Notes: generated by a model not told the origin, from the letters alone. A DNA stretch of 64,000 nucleotides from CALKGK01 sp964649515 (GCA_964649515.1 CAZYPV010000006.1:7983-71982); one strand, 5' to 3'. Shown: positions 1 to 9,489, numbered from the stretch's first letter. A program made the numbers and translations.

Positions 1-781
1 CGCAGAATCGGGGCAAGCCAGTGCTGTATTCGTGGGATTGCTGTGTTTTGATGAAAGGATGATTTGGGAATTCTTGTCCTTCAATATCAATGGCGCGCAA
101 CTCCCACAAAGGATGCCCCAAAGCATCGTAAATGGGTCTGGATCTTTTTGTCTTGATGGAAGTGACGACAAAAACCTCGTGCAACGGATCATAAGCACAG
201 TCGATTCCCAAGGCAGTAAAGAGCAATCGGTCGTCTTCATAAATGTTCATCATTACGTTCTCAGTGGCTCGAACCCCTTGTTCTTTCAAACCCACTCCAT
301 ATTCTAAACGGAAACGCTTGTTCAATTGAATCATGGGGTCAGATTCCGGACTTTGCTCAAAACGCAGCGCGAATGTTTTTTGAGATCCTTCTGCAGAAAA
401 AGGCAAAATTCTTGGGTCTTCAGGGTGCTTGGTCATGAAATCCTTCAAACACCTTTCTCCTTCTTCATAAGCACCAAAGCCCATGTACGCTTGTGCAAGA
501 AAAAGGGCGTCATCTCTATAAAACCCTCCTTTTTTGATGCTTGCCTCGTACCAAACTACAGCTTTTTGATAGTCTCCACGATTCAATGCACAATCGGCAA
601 TGCGACGCAAGACAAAGGTGTTACTGCTGTCTTTTTCCAAGCATCGGTGAAAGAGTTGTTCGGCTTCCACAAAGCGCAAGTTATCGTAGGCTTCTTTTGC
701 CTTTTCTAAGTTTTTATGCTGACCAAAGAGGTGAAAGGAAAGCAGGAGAAATGCGAAGGAACTGAATAATGCCTTTTTCAT
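1..781 (-). CDS. Secreted TPR-repeat protein, C-terminus cut by window edge
   Basis: An open frame runs leftward without a stop from an ATG at 781 to base 1 (about 260 codons), so the C-terminal part lies outside the window. The N-terminus has a Lys-Lys start, a hydrophobic stretch and an SFHLFGQ end, which fits a Sec signal peptide cleaved near residue 21. Residues about 22-115 contain helical repeats with TPR spacing (KAKEAYDNLRFVEAEQLF, then YQKAVVWYEASIKKG, then AYMGFGAYEEGERCL). The following stretch (about 130-260) has short beta-type segments that could begin a beta-propeller, as in Bacteroidota TPR-PD40-OmpA envelope proteins. That identity is inference. No enzymatic motif is visible. 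It is divergent from ileS, with 170 bases between them holding two inverted repeats. Confidence 0.8.
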   Translation of the reverse strand, partial: MKKALFSSFAFLLLSFHLFGQHKNLEKAKEAYDNLRFVEAEQLFHRCLEKDSSNTFVLRRIADCALNRGDYQKAVVWYEASIKKGGFYRDDALFLAQAYMGFGAYEEGERCLKDFMTKHPEDPRILPFSAEGSQKTFALRFEQSPESDPMIQLNKRFRLEYGVGLKEQGVRATENVMMNIYEDDRLLFTALGIDCAYDPLHEVFVVTSIKTKRSRPIYDALGHPLWELRAIDIEGQEFPNHPFIKTQQSHEYSTGLPRFC

Positions 782-826
782 GAGTGATTTTTTACTCGTC
801 AAGTCTACGAGCAATAAGCACAAGTC

Positions 827-851
827 GCTTGTCAGTTAGGGTCTGACAAGC
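827..851. repeat. Inverted repeat between TPR gene and ileS
   Basis: Two perfect 9-base arms (GCTTGTCAG at 827-835 and CTGACAAGC at 843-851) flank a 7-base spacer. A smaller inverted repeat (CTCGT at 795-799, ACGAG at 807-811) lies beside it. There is no T-run, so it is not a normal terminator. It could be an operator or a leader hairpin of the leftward TPR gene, whose start is at 781. Confidence 0.45.
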
Positions 852-951
852 TTGTAAGACATGGATCCAAGCCCCTTGCCAATCTCCTCAAAAACCCGCT
901 GCCATACTCCACTTGAATTGTTTAAATTCGTGGGCTTGAAAAGGAACGAAC

Positions 952-3900
952 ATGGCCGATAAGTACACAGAATACGATGCATTGAATTTACCCAATGTAG
1001 CTGCGGATATACTCAAGAAGTGGGAAGCAAAGAAGGTGTTTCAACAAAGCATCGATTCAAGAGACGAGAAAAACAGCTTCGTCTTTTTTGAAGGCCCACC
1101 TTCCGCCAATGGAATGCCCGGTATTCACCACGTCATGGGCAGGGCAATCAAAGATATTTTTTGTCGGTACAAAACCTTGAGCGGCAAACGCGTGCTTCGA
1201 AAGGCAGGTTGGGATACGCACGGACTCCCCGTAGAACTTGGGGTTGAGAAAGAATTGGGCATCACGAAGGAAGACATCGGAAAAACCATCTCCGTGGAGG
1301 AATACAACCAAGCTTGCCGAAAAGCAGTGATGAAGTACACCGATGTTTGGAACCGACTCACCCACGAAATGGGCTATTGGGTGAACATGGACGATCCTTA
1401 CATCACCTACGACAATAAATACATCGAAAGCGTGTGGTGGCAGTTGGGCCAGATTTATAAAAAAGGCCTGATCTATAAGGGATATACCATTCAACCCTTT
1501 TCGCCAAAAGCAGGAACAGGGCTCTCCACGCATGAGCTCAACCAGCCTGGAACTTATCGCGATGTGAAGGACACCACAGTAGTGGCTCAGTTCAAAGTGA
1601 AGCAAGACAGCATTTCTCGCTTGGAAGGTTTTCTGGATGATGGAAAATCAATGGAAACGCCTTACCTCGTAGCGTGGACCACAACTCCTTGGACCCTTCC
1701 GTCCAACACTGCTTTGACCGTTGGACCAAAAATCGATTATCTCTTGGTGAACACCGAGAACAAATATTCCCACGAAAAAATCACCGTTATCTTGGCCGAG
1801 CCGCTATTAAACAAGCACTTTGGCGGAAAGAAAGACCCAAGCTACGAAGTAGTGGGGAAGGCGAGTGGTAAAGATTTGGTGGGCATTGGCTACGAACAAC
1901 TCCTGCCTTGGGCCACTCCAATGGAAGATGCAGACAAAGCCTTTGTGGTGATTCCCGGTGATTTCGTAACCACAGAAGATGGAACGGGTATCGTGCATAC
2001 TGCTCCTACTTTTGGTGCAGACGATGCCAAAGTTGCCAAAGATGCCGGAGTACCTCCAATGCTGGTTGCTGATGGCAATGGCAATGCTGTGCCGCTCGTT
2101 GATTTTCAAGGAAAATTCATTGATGGCTTGGGAGAGTGGAGCGGAAAGTACGTGAAGAACGAGTATTATAATGAAGGGGAAAGCCCGGAGCGTTCGGTGG
2201 ACGTGGAAATTGCTATTCACCTCAAAGAGCGCGGTTTGGCGTTCAATGTTGAGAAGTATGAACACTCCTACCCGCACTGCTGGAGAACAGATAAACCGAT
2301 TCTTTATTATCCACTGGATTCTTGGTTTATCAAAGTTTCTGCCGTCAAAGAGCGCATGGTGGAGCTCAACAATACCATCCAATGGAAACCTGCCAGTACA
2401 GGAACAGGAAGGTTTGGAAACTGGTTGGAAAATGCCAACGATTGGAACCTCTCTCGCTCAAGATACTGGGGAATTCCGATTCCAATTTGGAGAACGGAAG
2501 AAGGCGATGAAGAGCTATGCATTTCATCGGTTGCAGAATTAAAAATGGAATGCGAAAAAGCAGTGGCGGCTGGTTTGATGGAAAAAAATCCTTTTGCTGA
2601 TTTTGATCCTGCCGACATGAGTGCAGAGAACTACGCGAAATTCGACCTCCATAAACCAATGGTGGATGAAGTCGTTTTGCTCAGTAAAAATGGTAAAGCG
2701 ATGCACCGTGAGGCCGACTTGATTGATGTTTGGTTCGACTCGGGCTCAATGCCTTATGCGCAGTGGCACTATCCATTCGAGAACAAAGCCCTGATCGATG
2801 AGAACAAGGCATTTCCGGCAGATTTTATCGCTGAGGGAGTGGACCAAACCCGAGGTTGGTTCTACACTTTGCATGCCATCGCAAGCATGAATTTTGATCA
2901 AGTAGCCTATAAAACGGTGGTTTCGAACGGACTCGTTTTGGATAAAAATGGTCAGAAAATGTCGAAACGTCTCGGAAATGCTGTCGATCCCTTTAAAATC
3001 CTCTCAAAGTATGGACCAGACGCTACAAGGTGGTACATGATCACCAATGCTCAGCCTTGGGACAACTTGAAATTTGATGAAGACGGGATTACCGAAGTGC
3101 AGCGTAAATTCTTCGGAACCCTCTACAACACTTATAACTTCTTTGCGCTATATGCCAATGTAGATGGTTTCCTAGATCAAGAGGCCCCTGTGGAGAACCG
3201 ACCAGAAATCGATCGTTGGATCTTGTCCAAATTGAACTCACTCATTGCCGATGTAGAAGAATCGTATGAGAATTACGAGCCAACAAGAGCTGGCCGACTC
3301 ATTCAAGAGTTTGTGAGTGATGAGCTCAGCAACTGGTACGTGCGCCTGTGCAGAAGACGTTTCTGGAAGGGTGAGTATGCAGAGGATAAAATCTCAGCCT
3401 ACCAGACCTTACATGAATGCTTGAAAAAAGTAGCCATCATGTCTGCGCCCATTGCCCCTTTCTTCATGGATCAACTCTACACGGATTTGACCCAAGGCAC
3501 CCATGAGCGGAAAGACAGCGTGCATTTGGCCGATTTCCCGAAAGTCAACAAGTCGCTCATCGATTTGGATTTGGAGCAGCGCATGCACATTGCGCAGAAG
3601 CTAACTTCCATGGTTCTCGGCATTCGCAAAAAAGAGCGTTTGAAAGTTCGACAACCCCTTCAGAAGATCATGGTGCCTATTTTGGACGAAACCTTTGAAA
3701 GACAACTTCAAGCGGTAGAATCCCTAGTATTGGCAGAAGTAAACGTGAAAGAATTGGAGTATTTGAAAGATACGGCCGGGGTTTTGGTGAAGCGAATCAA
3801 ACCGAATTTTAAAGCTTTAGGACCCAAATTTGGAAAGGCCATGAAAGCCGCAAGTGCCGCCATTTCGGCCTTGGATCAAGATCAAATTAACGCTTTGGAA

Positions 3901-4314
3901 CGGACGGGCGAACTGAACATTACCGTGGAGGGCGAAGCATATCGCCTAGAGCCGCAAGACGTGGAAATTCTTACAGACGATATCCCCGGTTGGACCGTGA
4001 GTGTTGATGGCCCCATTACCGTTGCGCTTGACCTCACTTTGAACGAACAACTCATCGAAGAAGGGATTGCACGAGAATTGGTGAATCGAATTCAGAATTT
4101 GAGAAAAGACAGTGGCTTGGAACTGACCGATAAGATTGCCTTGTTCATTAAGAAACAGGACGGAATTAATCAAGCAGTAGAAAACAATTTGAAGTATATT
4201 AGCGCAGAGACTTTGGCAGGAAAATTGGAGTTGGTCGATACGATTGATAACGGTTTAAACGTTGAAGTGGATGATAACCTAAGCACGGAAATTTCCATCC
4301 AGCGCCTCAATTAA
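952..4314 (+). CDS. ileS: Isoleucyl-tRNA synthetase
   Basis: This is a cytosolic class Ia aminoacyl-tRNA synthetase that charges tRNA-Ile with isoleucine using ATP. The 1120-residue length and the active-site sequence GPPSANGMPGIHHV (residues about 48-61, HIGH-equivalent GIHH) match the longer, eukaryote-like IleS form common in Bacteroidota. The KMSKR loop is perfect at residues 669-673 (NGQKMSKRLGNA). The catalytic Rossmann fold carries the CP1 editing insertion (TTPWTLPSNTAL near residue 245), and an anticodon-binding helical domain follows after about residue 720. The ATG at 952 is preceded by an AAGGA-like site. Six bases separate it from the TraR-like gene, and lspA follows, an arrangement typical of Bacteroidota. 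Confidence 0.98.
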   Translation: MADKYTEYDALNLPNVAADILKKWEAKKVFQQSIDSRDEKNSFVFFEGPPSANGMPGIHHVMGRAIKDIFCRYKTLSGKRVLRKAGWDTHGLPVELGVEKELGITKEDIGKTISVEEYNQACRKAVMKYTDVWNRLTHEMGYWVNMDDPYITYDNKYIESVWWQLGQIYKKGLIYKGYTIQPFSPKAGTGLSTHELNQPGTYRDVKDTTVVAQFKVKQDSISRLEGFLDDGKSMETPYLVAWTTTPWTLPSNTALTVGPKIDYLLVNTENKYSHEKITVILAEPLLNKHFGGKKDPSYEVVGKASGKDLVGIGYEQLLPWATPMEDADKAFVVIPGDFVTTEDGTGIVHTAPTFGADDAKVAKDAGVPPMLVADGNGNAVPLVDFQGKFIDGLGEWSGKYVKNEYYNEGESPERSVDVEIAIHLKERGLAFNVEKYEHSYPHCWRTDKPILYYPLDSWFIKVSAVKERMVELNNTIQWKPASTGTGRFGNWLENANDWNLSRSRYWGIPIPIWRTEEGDEELCISSVAELKMECEKAVAAGLMEKNPFADFDPADMSAENYAKFDLHKPMVDEVVLLSKNGKAMHREADLIDVWFDSGSMPYAQWHYPFENKALIDENKAFPADFIAEGVDQTRGWFYTLHAIASMNFDQVAYKTVVSNGLVLDKNGQKMSKRLGNAVDPFKILSKYGPDATRWYMITNAQPWDNLKFDEDGITEVQRKFFGTLYNTYNFFALYANVDGFLDQEAPVENRPEIDRWILSKLNSLIADVEESYENYEPTRAGRLIQEFVSDELSNWYVRLCRRRFWKGEYAEDKISAYQTLHECLKKVAIMSAPIAPFFMDQLYTDLTQGTHERKDSVHLADFPKVNKSLIDLDLEQRMHIAQKLTSMVLGIRKKERLKVRQPLQKIMVPILDETFERQLQAVESLVLAEVNVKELEYLKDTAGVLVKRIKPNFKALGPKFGKAMKAASAAISALDQDQINALERTGELNITVEGEAYRLEPQDVEILTDDIPGWTVSVDGPITVALDLTLNEQLIEEGIARELVNRIQNLRKDSGLELTDKIALFIKKQDGINQAVENNLKYISAETLAGKLELVDTIDNGLNVEVDDNLSTEISIQRLN

Positions 4315-4320
4315 ATAACT

Positions 4321-4692
4321 ATGGCAGAAGTAAGATTTTCAGACGAGGAATTGAAAGAATTTGAAATCCTCATTCAAGATAAGTTAGCTCAGGCAAGACA
4401 AGATTTGGATCAATTGAAACGATCTTTGTCGCACTCTGATGACAACACAACCGAAGACACATCACCTACCTTCAAAATGATGGAAGATGGCTCGGAAACC
4501 ATGAGCAGAGAAGAAACCGCACAACTGGCGAGTCGTCAAGAAAAGTTCATCCGTAACTTGGAAAACGCTTTGCTCCGCATTCGCAATAAAACTTACGGCA
4601 TTTGTAGGGAAACGGGAAAACTCATTGCAAAAGATCGTTTGCGCTTGGTGCCCCATGCTACCTTGAGCATTGAAGCGAAAAACAAGCAATAA
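4321..4692 (+). CDS. TraR/DksA-family protein with degenerate zinc finger
   Basis: A 123-residue protein with a long N-terminal coiled-coil (about residues 7-85) and a C-terminal segment of the TraR/DksA zinc-finger type (TYGICRETGKLIAKDRL, residues 91-107, then RLVPHATLSIEAK). Family members bind the secondary channel of RNA polymerase and modulate initiation. Classical DksA has four zinc-binding cysteines, whereas here Cys95 is the only cysteine in the protein, so zinc binding is unlikely. This reduced form between ileS and lspA is common in Flavobacteriales. It starts six bases after ileS and is almost certainly co-transcribed with it. The role is inferred from family membership. Confidence 0.88.
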   Translation: MAEVRFSDEELKEFEILIQDKLAQARQDLDQLKRSLSHSDDNTTEDTSPTFKMMEDGSETMSREETAQLASRQEKFIRNLENALLRIRNKTYGICRETGKLIAKDRLRLVPHATLSIEAKNKQ

Positions 4693-4701
4693 GTCCAGCC
4701 C

Positions 4702-5364
4702 TTGAGGAGATCCATTTTCACCATATTGCTCGTTCTGATCCTCGATCAGGTCTCAAAAGTGTATGTAAAACTCAATTTCGAGTTGTACGAACGCATCCCT
4801 GTGCTCGATGGGGTCTTTCAGCTGCATTTCATCGAAAATCCTGGCATGGCTTGGGGGATGAGCTTGCCCGGCGTTTGGGGCAAGATTAGCCTCACGCTTT
4901 TTCGGGTTATCGCGGTGGTGGTCATCAGCATTTACCTGAAAAGAATCATCAAAGAAGGCCAAGCGAAGGGCTTCATCACGTGTGTTTCTTTGGTCTTGGC
5001 AGGCGCCATAGGCAACATCATCGATAGCGCAGTTTATGGTCGAATTTTTACCCGATCAACGGCGAGAAAAGCCGCAGAATTTGCCAGCGAAGAAGCACCG
5101 GGTTATGCGCATTTCTTGCAGGGGAAAGTGGTAGACATGCTGCATTTCTGCATGGAATGGCCACAATGGGTTCCTTACTTCGGTGAACGAGGTGGTGAAA
5201 TTTTTCCGCCCATCTTCAATATCGCAGATGCAGCCATTTCCGTCGGAATTATTTGGATTATCCTCCGACAAAAAACCTATTTCAAAAAAGAACGAGAAGA
5301 GAAAAGATCAGAAGACGATCTTCCTTCAGAAACCACGGAATTTCAAGCTTCAACAGAAGCCTGA
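4702..5364 (+). CDS. lspA: Lipoprotein signal peptidase (signal peptidase II)
   Basis: This inner-membrane aspartic protease cleaves the signal peptide of prolipoproteins after diacylglyceryl modification. The TTG at 4702 is chosen because the first internal ATG comes after the conserved first segment (LDQVSK, residues 14-19). Further motifs are ENPGMAWG (45-52), GAIGNIIDS (101-109, catalytic Asp108) and FNIADAAISVG (162-172, catalytic Asp166), with four predicted membrane helices. The insert between the two catalytic aspartates and the charged C-terminal tail make it longer (220 residues) than typical proteobacterial LspA, as in other Bacteroidota. It serves lipoproteins such as GldH in this window. 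Its last 22 bases overlap the end of ispG on the other strand. Confidence 0.96.
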   Translation: MRRSIFTILLVLILDQVSKVYVKLNFELYERIPVLDGVFQLHFIENPGMAWGMSLPGVWGKISLTLFRVIAVVVISIYLKRIIKEGQAKGFITCVSLVLAGAIGNIIDSAVYGRIFTRSTARKAAEFASEEAPGYAHFLQGKVVDMLHFCMEWPQWVPYFGERGGEIFPPIFNIADAAISVGIIWIILRQKTYFKKEREEKRSEDDLPSETTEFQASTEA

Positions 5365-7271
5365 GCCTCTACCCAATCGCCGTGTTCGCGAATTAGATCA
5401 ATCAGAGCATCTACCGCTTCGGCTTCAGGCACATTTCTGCGCACCACTTCTTTTTCCTTGTACAGGGTAATTTTCCCAGGACCCGTTCCCACATAGCCAT
5501 AATCGGCATCTGCCATTTCTCCCGGACCATTCACAATGCACCCCATAATACCGATCTTCACCCCTTTGAGATGACTCGTTTTCGCCCGAATTTTCGCCGT
5601 TGTTTCTTGCAAGTCAAACAAGGTTCGGCCACAAGAAGGACAGGAGATGTATTCGGTCTTACTGATGCGCGTTCTGCTGGCTTGTAAAATTCCGAAAGCG
5701 GTGGAAATGCTTGTGCGAAGGGGGATGTTCGTGCCTCCAATCATCAAACCATCACCCAAACCATCCAAAAACAAGGCACCACAATCGGTAGCGCTGTACA
5801 TTCTGAAATGATCTTCTGAATCAAGGTCATAGTTCCGTTCCAAAACTACCGGATTGGCGATTTCGGCGTGCATGAGCTGAAAAAACGCAGAACGAAGGTC
5901 GGCCATGCCGTGCTCCTCATGGGACGAAAGCAAAACAATCGCCTGAGGATGAGATTGAAGGTATTGCAGCGCGGCTTCGCTCAAATCCTTGTTCTGAAAA
6001 CGAACAAAATGCATCCCTTCGTGCGCTTGATGGAGTACTTGTGACCATTCAAACAAAGGAAGGTGTCGATCCCGGTCCTGACAAGCTTCAGCATCTTGCA
6101 CAATGCTCAAAGTTCCGGGAATTTCAAAGTCGATTTGTTGTTTGCCCACATAAATGAAATCAGCAGCCATGTCAGCAATGTTCCACTTGTCCAAAGGCAC
6201 AGAATAGTTGTACCCTGCTCCGAAAAAAGACGCCGGACTGATGGTTTCTCTCCCCGATAGGTCAGCCATCACTACCGGTACATTTCCACCTCCAATAGCT
6301 CCAACCGCTTGTGTTTTTCTGCGTTCGTATTCAAAGGGGTTGATGCTTGGCGGTGCTTCTGAAATGGCCGGACTGCTCCCACGATGTGTGTAACGATCGA
6401 CTAAAATTCGCGCAACGGGAATCTCTTCTTCCGGTGCTTCTGTTAACGACACCCGCACGGTATCGCCAAGCCCATCTTCCAGCAGCGTACCAATGCCCAC
6501 TGCCGACTTGATTCTTCCGTCTTCACCATCTCCCGCCTCGGTTACGCCTAAATGGAGAGGATAGTTCATCCCTTCTTCCATCATGTGATTTACCAAGAGA
6601 CGATAAGCTTGTACCATCACAATGGCGTTGCTTGCCTTCATGGAAATCACGATGTCGTGGTAATCGTGATCTCGGCAAATGCGAAGAAACTCCATGGCAG
6701 ACTCCACCATTCCTAGCGGGGTGTCTCCATAACGCGACAAAATACGATCGCTCAGAGATCCGTGATTGGTACCAATGCGCATTGCTCTACCCAGTCTTTT
6801 GCATTTCAGTACAAGGGGAGTAAAGCGTTCTCGAATGCGTTCGAGTTCGGTGATGTAAGACTCATCGGTATATTCGTGGTGTTCGAACTTCTTTTTGTCG
6901 GCGTAATTCCCTGGGTTCACCCTAATTTTTTCAACGTGTTCGGCGGCTTCTTCAGCAGCATTTGGGGTGAAATGGATGTCGGCAACCAAAGGAGTGGAAT
7001 AGCCTCTTGCCAATAATTCTTTTTTGATTTCGCCCAGGTTAGCAGCATCTTTCTTGCTCGGAGCCGTAATGCGTACCAGCTCACACCCGGCATCAATCAT
7101 GCGGATAGACTCAGCAACCGTTTTTTCGGTGTCCATGGTGTCTGCCGTGGTCATCGATTGCACACGAATCGGGTTATCTCCTCCCAACCCCACATTGCCA
7201 ATCATGACCTCACGGGTTCGCCAGCGTTGATATTTGAAGAGGGAAGGGCAGTAGGTGTCGGACTTTTTCAT
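5343..7271 (-). CDS. ispG: 4-hydroxy-3-methylbut-2-en-1-yl diphosphate synthase (IspG/GcpE)
   Basis: This 4Fe-4S enzyme reductively converts MEcPP to HMBPP, the penultimate step of the MEP isoprenoid pathway. At 642 residues it is the long, three-domain form with a large middle insertion typical of Bacteroidota and plants, not the roughly 370-residue E. coli form. The N-terminal TIM barrel begins with GNVGLGGDNPIRVQSM. The iron-sulfur ligands are visible as CPSC (Cys544, Cys547) and GIMGCIVNGPGE (Cys578). dxs of the same pathway lies about 39 kb away on the same strand. The gene follows the OmpA-like gene by 48 bases on the same strand and may be read with it. Confidence 0.97.
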   Translation of the reverse strand: MKKSDTYCPSLFKYQRWRTREVMIGNVGLGGDNPIRVQSMTTADTMDTEKTVAESIRMIDAGCELVRITAPSKKDAANLGEIKKELLARGYSTPLVADIHFTPNAAEEAAEHVEKIRVNPGNYADKKKFEHHEYTDESYITELERIRERFTPLVLKCKRLGRAMRIGTNHGSLSDRILSRYGDTPLGMVESAMEFLRICRDHDYHDIVISMKASNAIVMVQAYRLLVNHMMEEGMNYPLHLGVTEAGDGEDGRIKSAVGIGTLLEDGLGDTVRVSLTEAPEEEIPVARILVDRYTHRGSSPAISEAPPSINPFEYERRKTQAVGAIGGGNVPVVMADLSGRETISPASFFGAGYNYSVPLDKWNIADMAADFIYVGKQQIDFEIPGTLSIVQDAEACQDRDRHLPLFEWSQVLHQAHEGMHFVRFQNKDLSEAALQYLQSHPQAIVLLSSHEEHGMADLRSAFFQLMHAEIANPVVLERNYDLDSEDHFRMYSATDCGALFLDGLGDGLMIGGTNIPLRTSISTAFGILQASRTRISKTEYISCPSCGRTLFDLQETTAKIRAKTSHLKGVKIGIMGCIVNGPGEMADADYGYVGTGPGKITLYKEKEVVRRNVPEAEAVDALIDLIREHGDWVEAQASVEA

Positions 7272-7319
7272 GATGTGTGCTTCTTGGATTAAAACAGCGA
7301 GAAGTTCAAAAAGTTGCCT

Positions 7320-8276
7320 TTATTGAAGAACGATGATTTCAATCCTGCGATTTGCTGCGTTTTGCTTTTCGTTTTTGGGTTTTTTGAATACCGGAAACTT
7401 CCCTCCTTTGCCCACACATTCAACCCGAGCGGGATCAATTCCATTTTCAATTAAAAAGCGCTTTACGCTGTTGGCACGGGCTAAACTCAAATCTTCGGAG
7501 TCCTTGTATTCAACTCTTTCAGGGTTGCTACGGCCAATCTCTTTGCTATACCTTTTTCCAAAATCGCCGTTGACATGGCCTTCGATTCGGATATTCACCT
7601 TGTTGTTTTTCATGTAAGCCAGCAGCTCGTCCAAGGCATCTTGAGCACTTCGTTTGTAAACTGCCGAGTTCCCATGGAAATAAATGCTCTCCACTGAAAA
7701 ACTCGTACCTTCTTCGCTGCTCGTTTCCTTGAGGTGTTTGCGCTCTACTGGGGCTTGATTTTCTTCTTCGATCACCTCCAAAGCCAATAAATCGCTACCC
7801 TCTTTGTTCTTTGGTGCTTCGTTCAGTGCAAACTCTTCTGGGAAAAGCACCGCCGCGGGGGTGGGGCCAATGAGTTGTGGTGGATTGGGATCCAGAACGT
7901 ATGCAATGATTTCAACACAACGGTTCATTTCAGGTTGGTTGGGATTCACTTGGTGCAATTCACCGAAGGCCACCAGTTCGTACTGACCGTAGTCTGGAAT
8001 TTCTGCTACCAATGCTTCATACACCGATTTGGTGCGCAGTTCACTCAATTTCAGGTTGAATGCCTCATCCCCGTCCGAAGAGCAATGCCCTACAATGTCA
8101 ATTTTCTCAATCTCCCCACCACCAAAAGACATGATCATTGCTTGGATGGAAGCCTTACCCGCAGAACAAATCTCATGCTCGTTGTGCTCAAAATGAATGG
8201 TGGTTTTCAATTTGGTGCTCGCATATCCTTCAATAACAAGGAACAAAAAAAGAAAAGTGGCTAGGTACTTAATCAT
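7320..8276 (-). CDS. Secreted protein with two tandem OmpA-like domains
   Basis: A 318-residue protein with a signal peptide (MIKYLATFLFLFLVIEGYAS). Residues about 25-130 resemble an OmpA/MotB domain (IEKIDIVGHCSSDGDEAFN, then LSELRTKSVYEAL, then MNRCVEIIAYV). After a linker of about 60 residues comes a second, clearer OmpA-like domain (IYFHGNSAVYKRSA, IRIEGHVNGD, LSLARANSVKRFLIENGID, ANRRIEIIVLQ at the C-terminus). These domains usually bind peptidoglycan, so a role in cell-envelope anchoring is inferred. There is no beta-barrel or TPR segment, and doubling of the domain is unusual. It is divergent from the VWA gene. Confidence 0.85.
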   Translation of the reverse strand: MIKYLATFLFLFLVIEGYASTKLKTTIHFEHNEHEICSAGKASIQAMIMSFGGGEIEKIDIVGHCSSDGDEAFNLKLSELRTKSVYEALVAEIPDYGQYELVAFGELHQVNPNQPEMNRCVEIIAYVLDPNPPQLIGPTPAAVLFPEEFALNEAPKNKEGSDLLALEVIEEENQAPVERKHLKETSSEEGTSFSVESIYFHGNSAVYKRSAQDALDELLAYMKNNKVNIRIEGHVNGDFGKRYSKEIGRSNPERVEYKDSEDLSLARANSVKRFLIENGIDPARVECVGKGGKFPVFKKPKNEKQNAANRRIEIIVLQ

Positions 8277-8385
8277 GATTTTAAGACAATGAACTTATCC
8301 CATTATACATGGTTAAAAATACTAACTTTTCTTGGCGATTGTACATTCGTTGACGCAGCTTTATACACACCCTCAATTGAAAAAG

Positions 8386-9489
8386 ATGAAAGGATACTTG
8401 TTTTCTGAATACCAGCCAGATAAAGATAAAAGAACCCCCTTTGAACGGCTTTTGGATATCTTTTTGGAAATCTTGACGCATACGAGTGGGGATGTGGACG
8501 AAGCCTTGGATTGGTTGAAGCAGATCGACCAAGAACACCAGCTCACCGATGAGAACTACACTTTGGAAGATTTTGTGAATGAACTCAAAGAAAAAGGATT
8601 TTTGAGGGATGGAAGTGAATCTGGGCAAGGTAAGCCCCTGTTAACCGGTAAAGGAGAACAAGCCATTCGTCAACGTGCACTTGATCAAGTCTTCGGAAAG
8701 ATGAAAAAAGGTGGGATGGGGCAGCATCAAACCAATAAATTGGGACAAGGAGATGAGCAAACAGAAGACCGGCGACCCTTCCGATTTGGCGACAAGTTGG
8801 AGCAGATTGATTTCTCCGAAAGCTTTCGAAATGCCCAAATCAATCACGGTATCGGGGCTGGTTTTCGAATGGAGGAAAAAGACCTCGAAGTTCGGGAAAC
8901 CATGCAAGTTACAAGCATGTCCACCGTGCTCATGATCGACCTTTCACACTCCATGATTTTGTATGGCGAGGACCGCATCACGCCAGCAAAAAAAGTAGCC
9001 ATGGCTTTGAGCGAAATGATCATGCGAAAATATCCCAAAGACAACTTGGACATTGTGGCTTTCGGAAACGATGCTTGGGAAGTAAGCGTGAAAGACCTCC
9101 CTTACTTGAAAGTGGGTCCTTTTCATACCAATACCGTTGCCGGTTTGGAAAGGTCCATGGACATCCTTCGCAGACGAAAAACATCCAACAAACAAATCTT
9201 CATGATTACCGACGGAAAACCCTCATGCTTGAAGGAAAACGGTGAATACTACATGAATAGCTTTGGTTTGGACCCTTACATCACCGGGAAATGTTTCAAC
9301 CTTGCTCGACAGTGCAGGAAACAAAAAATACCCATCACCACTTTTATGATCGCCAACGATCCCTATTTGCAGGCATTCATTAACGACTTCACTGAAGCCA
9401 ATAATGGGAAGGCATTTTATACCGGACTGGACGGTTTGGGAGACATGATTTTACAAGATTTTGAACGCAATAGAAGAAAACGACTTTGA
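8386..9489 (+). CDS. VWA (von Willebrand factor A) domain protein
   Basis: A cytosolic protein with an N-terminal helical region and a C-terminal VWA domain starting near MIDLSHSM, the DxSxS metal-ion-dependent adhesion site (residues about 184-191 from this start). Later MIDAS elements are AFGNDAW and MITDGKPS. I prefer the ATG at 8386 because the frame's upstream TTG (8332) lies immediately downstream of a -7-like element (TAACTTTT at 8323-8330). The upstream extension would add 18 residues. It overlaps the following AAA ATPase gene by four bases (TTGA), so the two are translationally coupled. The pairing resembles MoxR-VWA and magnesium-chelatase-like I/D modules. No chlorophyll or cobalamin genes are nearby, so the substrate is unknown. 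Confidence 0.88.
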   Translation: MKGYLFSEYQPDKDKRTPFERLLDIFLEILTHTSGDVDEALDWLKQIDQEHQLTDENYTLEDFVNELKEKGFLRDGSESGQGKPLLTGKGEQAIRQRALDQVFGKMKKGGMGQHQTNKLGQGDEQTEDRRPFRFGDKLEQIDFSESFRNAQINHGIGAGFRMEEKDLEVRETMQVTSMSTVLMIDLSHSMILYGEDRITPAKKVAMALSEMIMRKYPKDNLDIVAFGNDAWEVSVKDLPYLKVGPFHTNTVAGLERSMDILRRRKTSNKQIFMITDGKPSCLKENGEYYMNSFGLDPYITGKCFNLARQCRKQKIPITTFMIANDPYLQAFINDFTEANNGKAFYTGLDGLGDMILQDFERNRRKRL

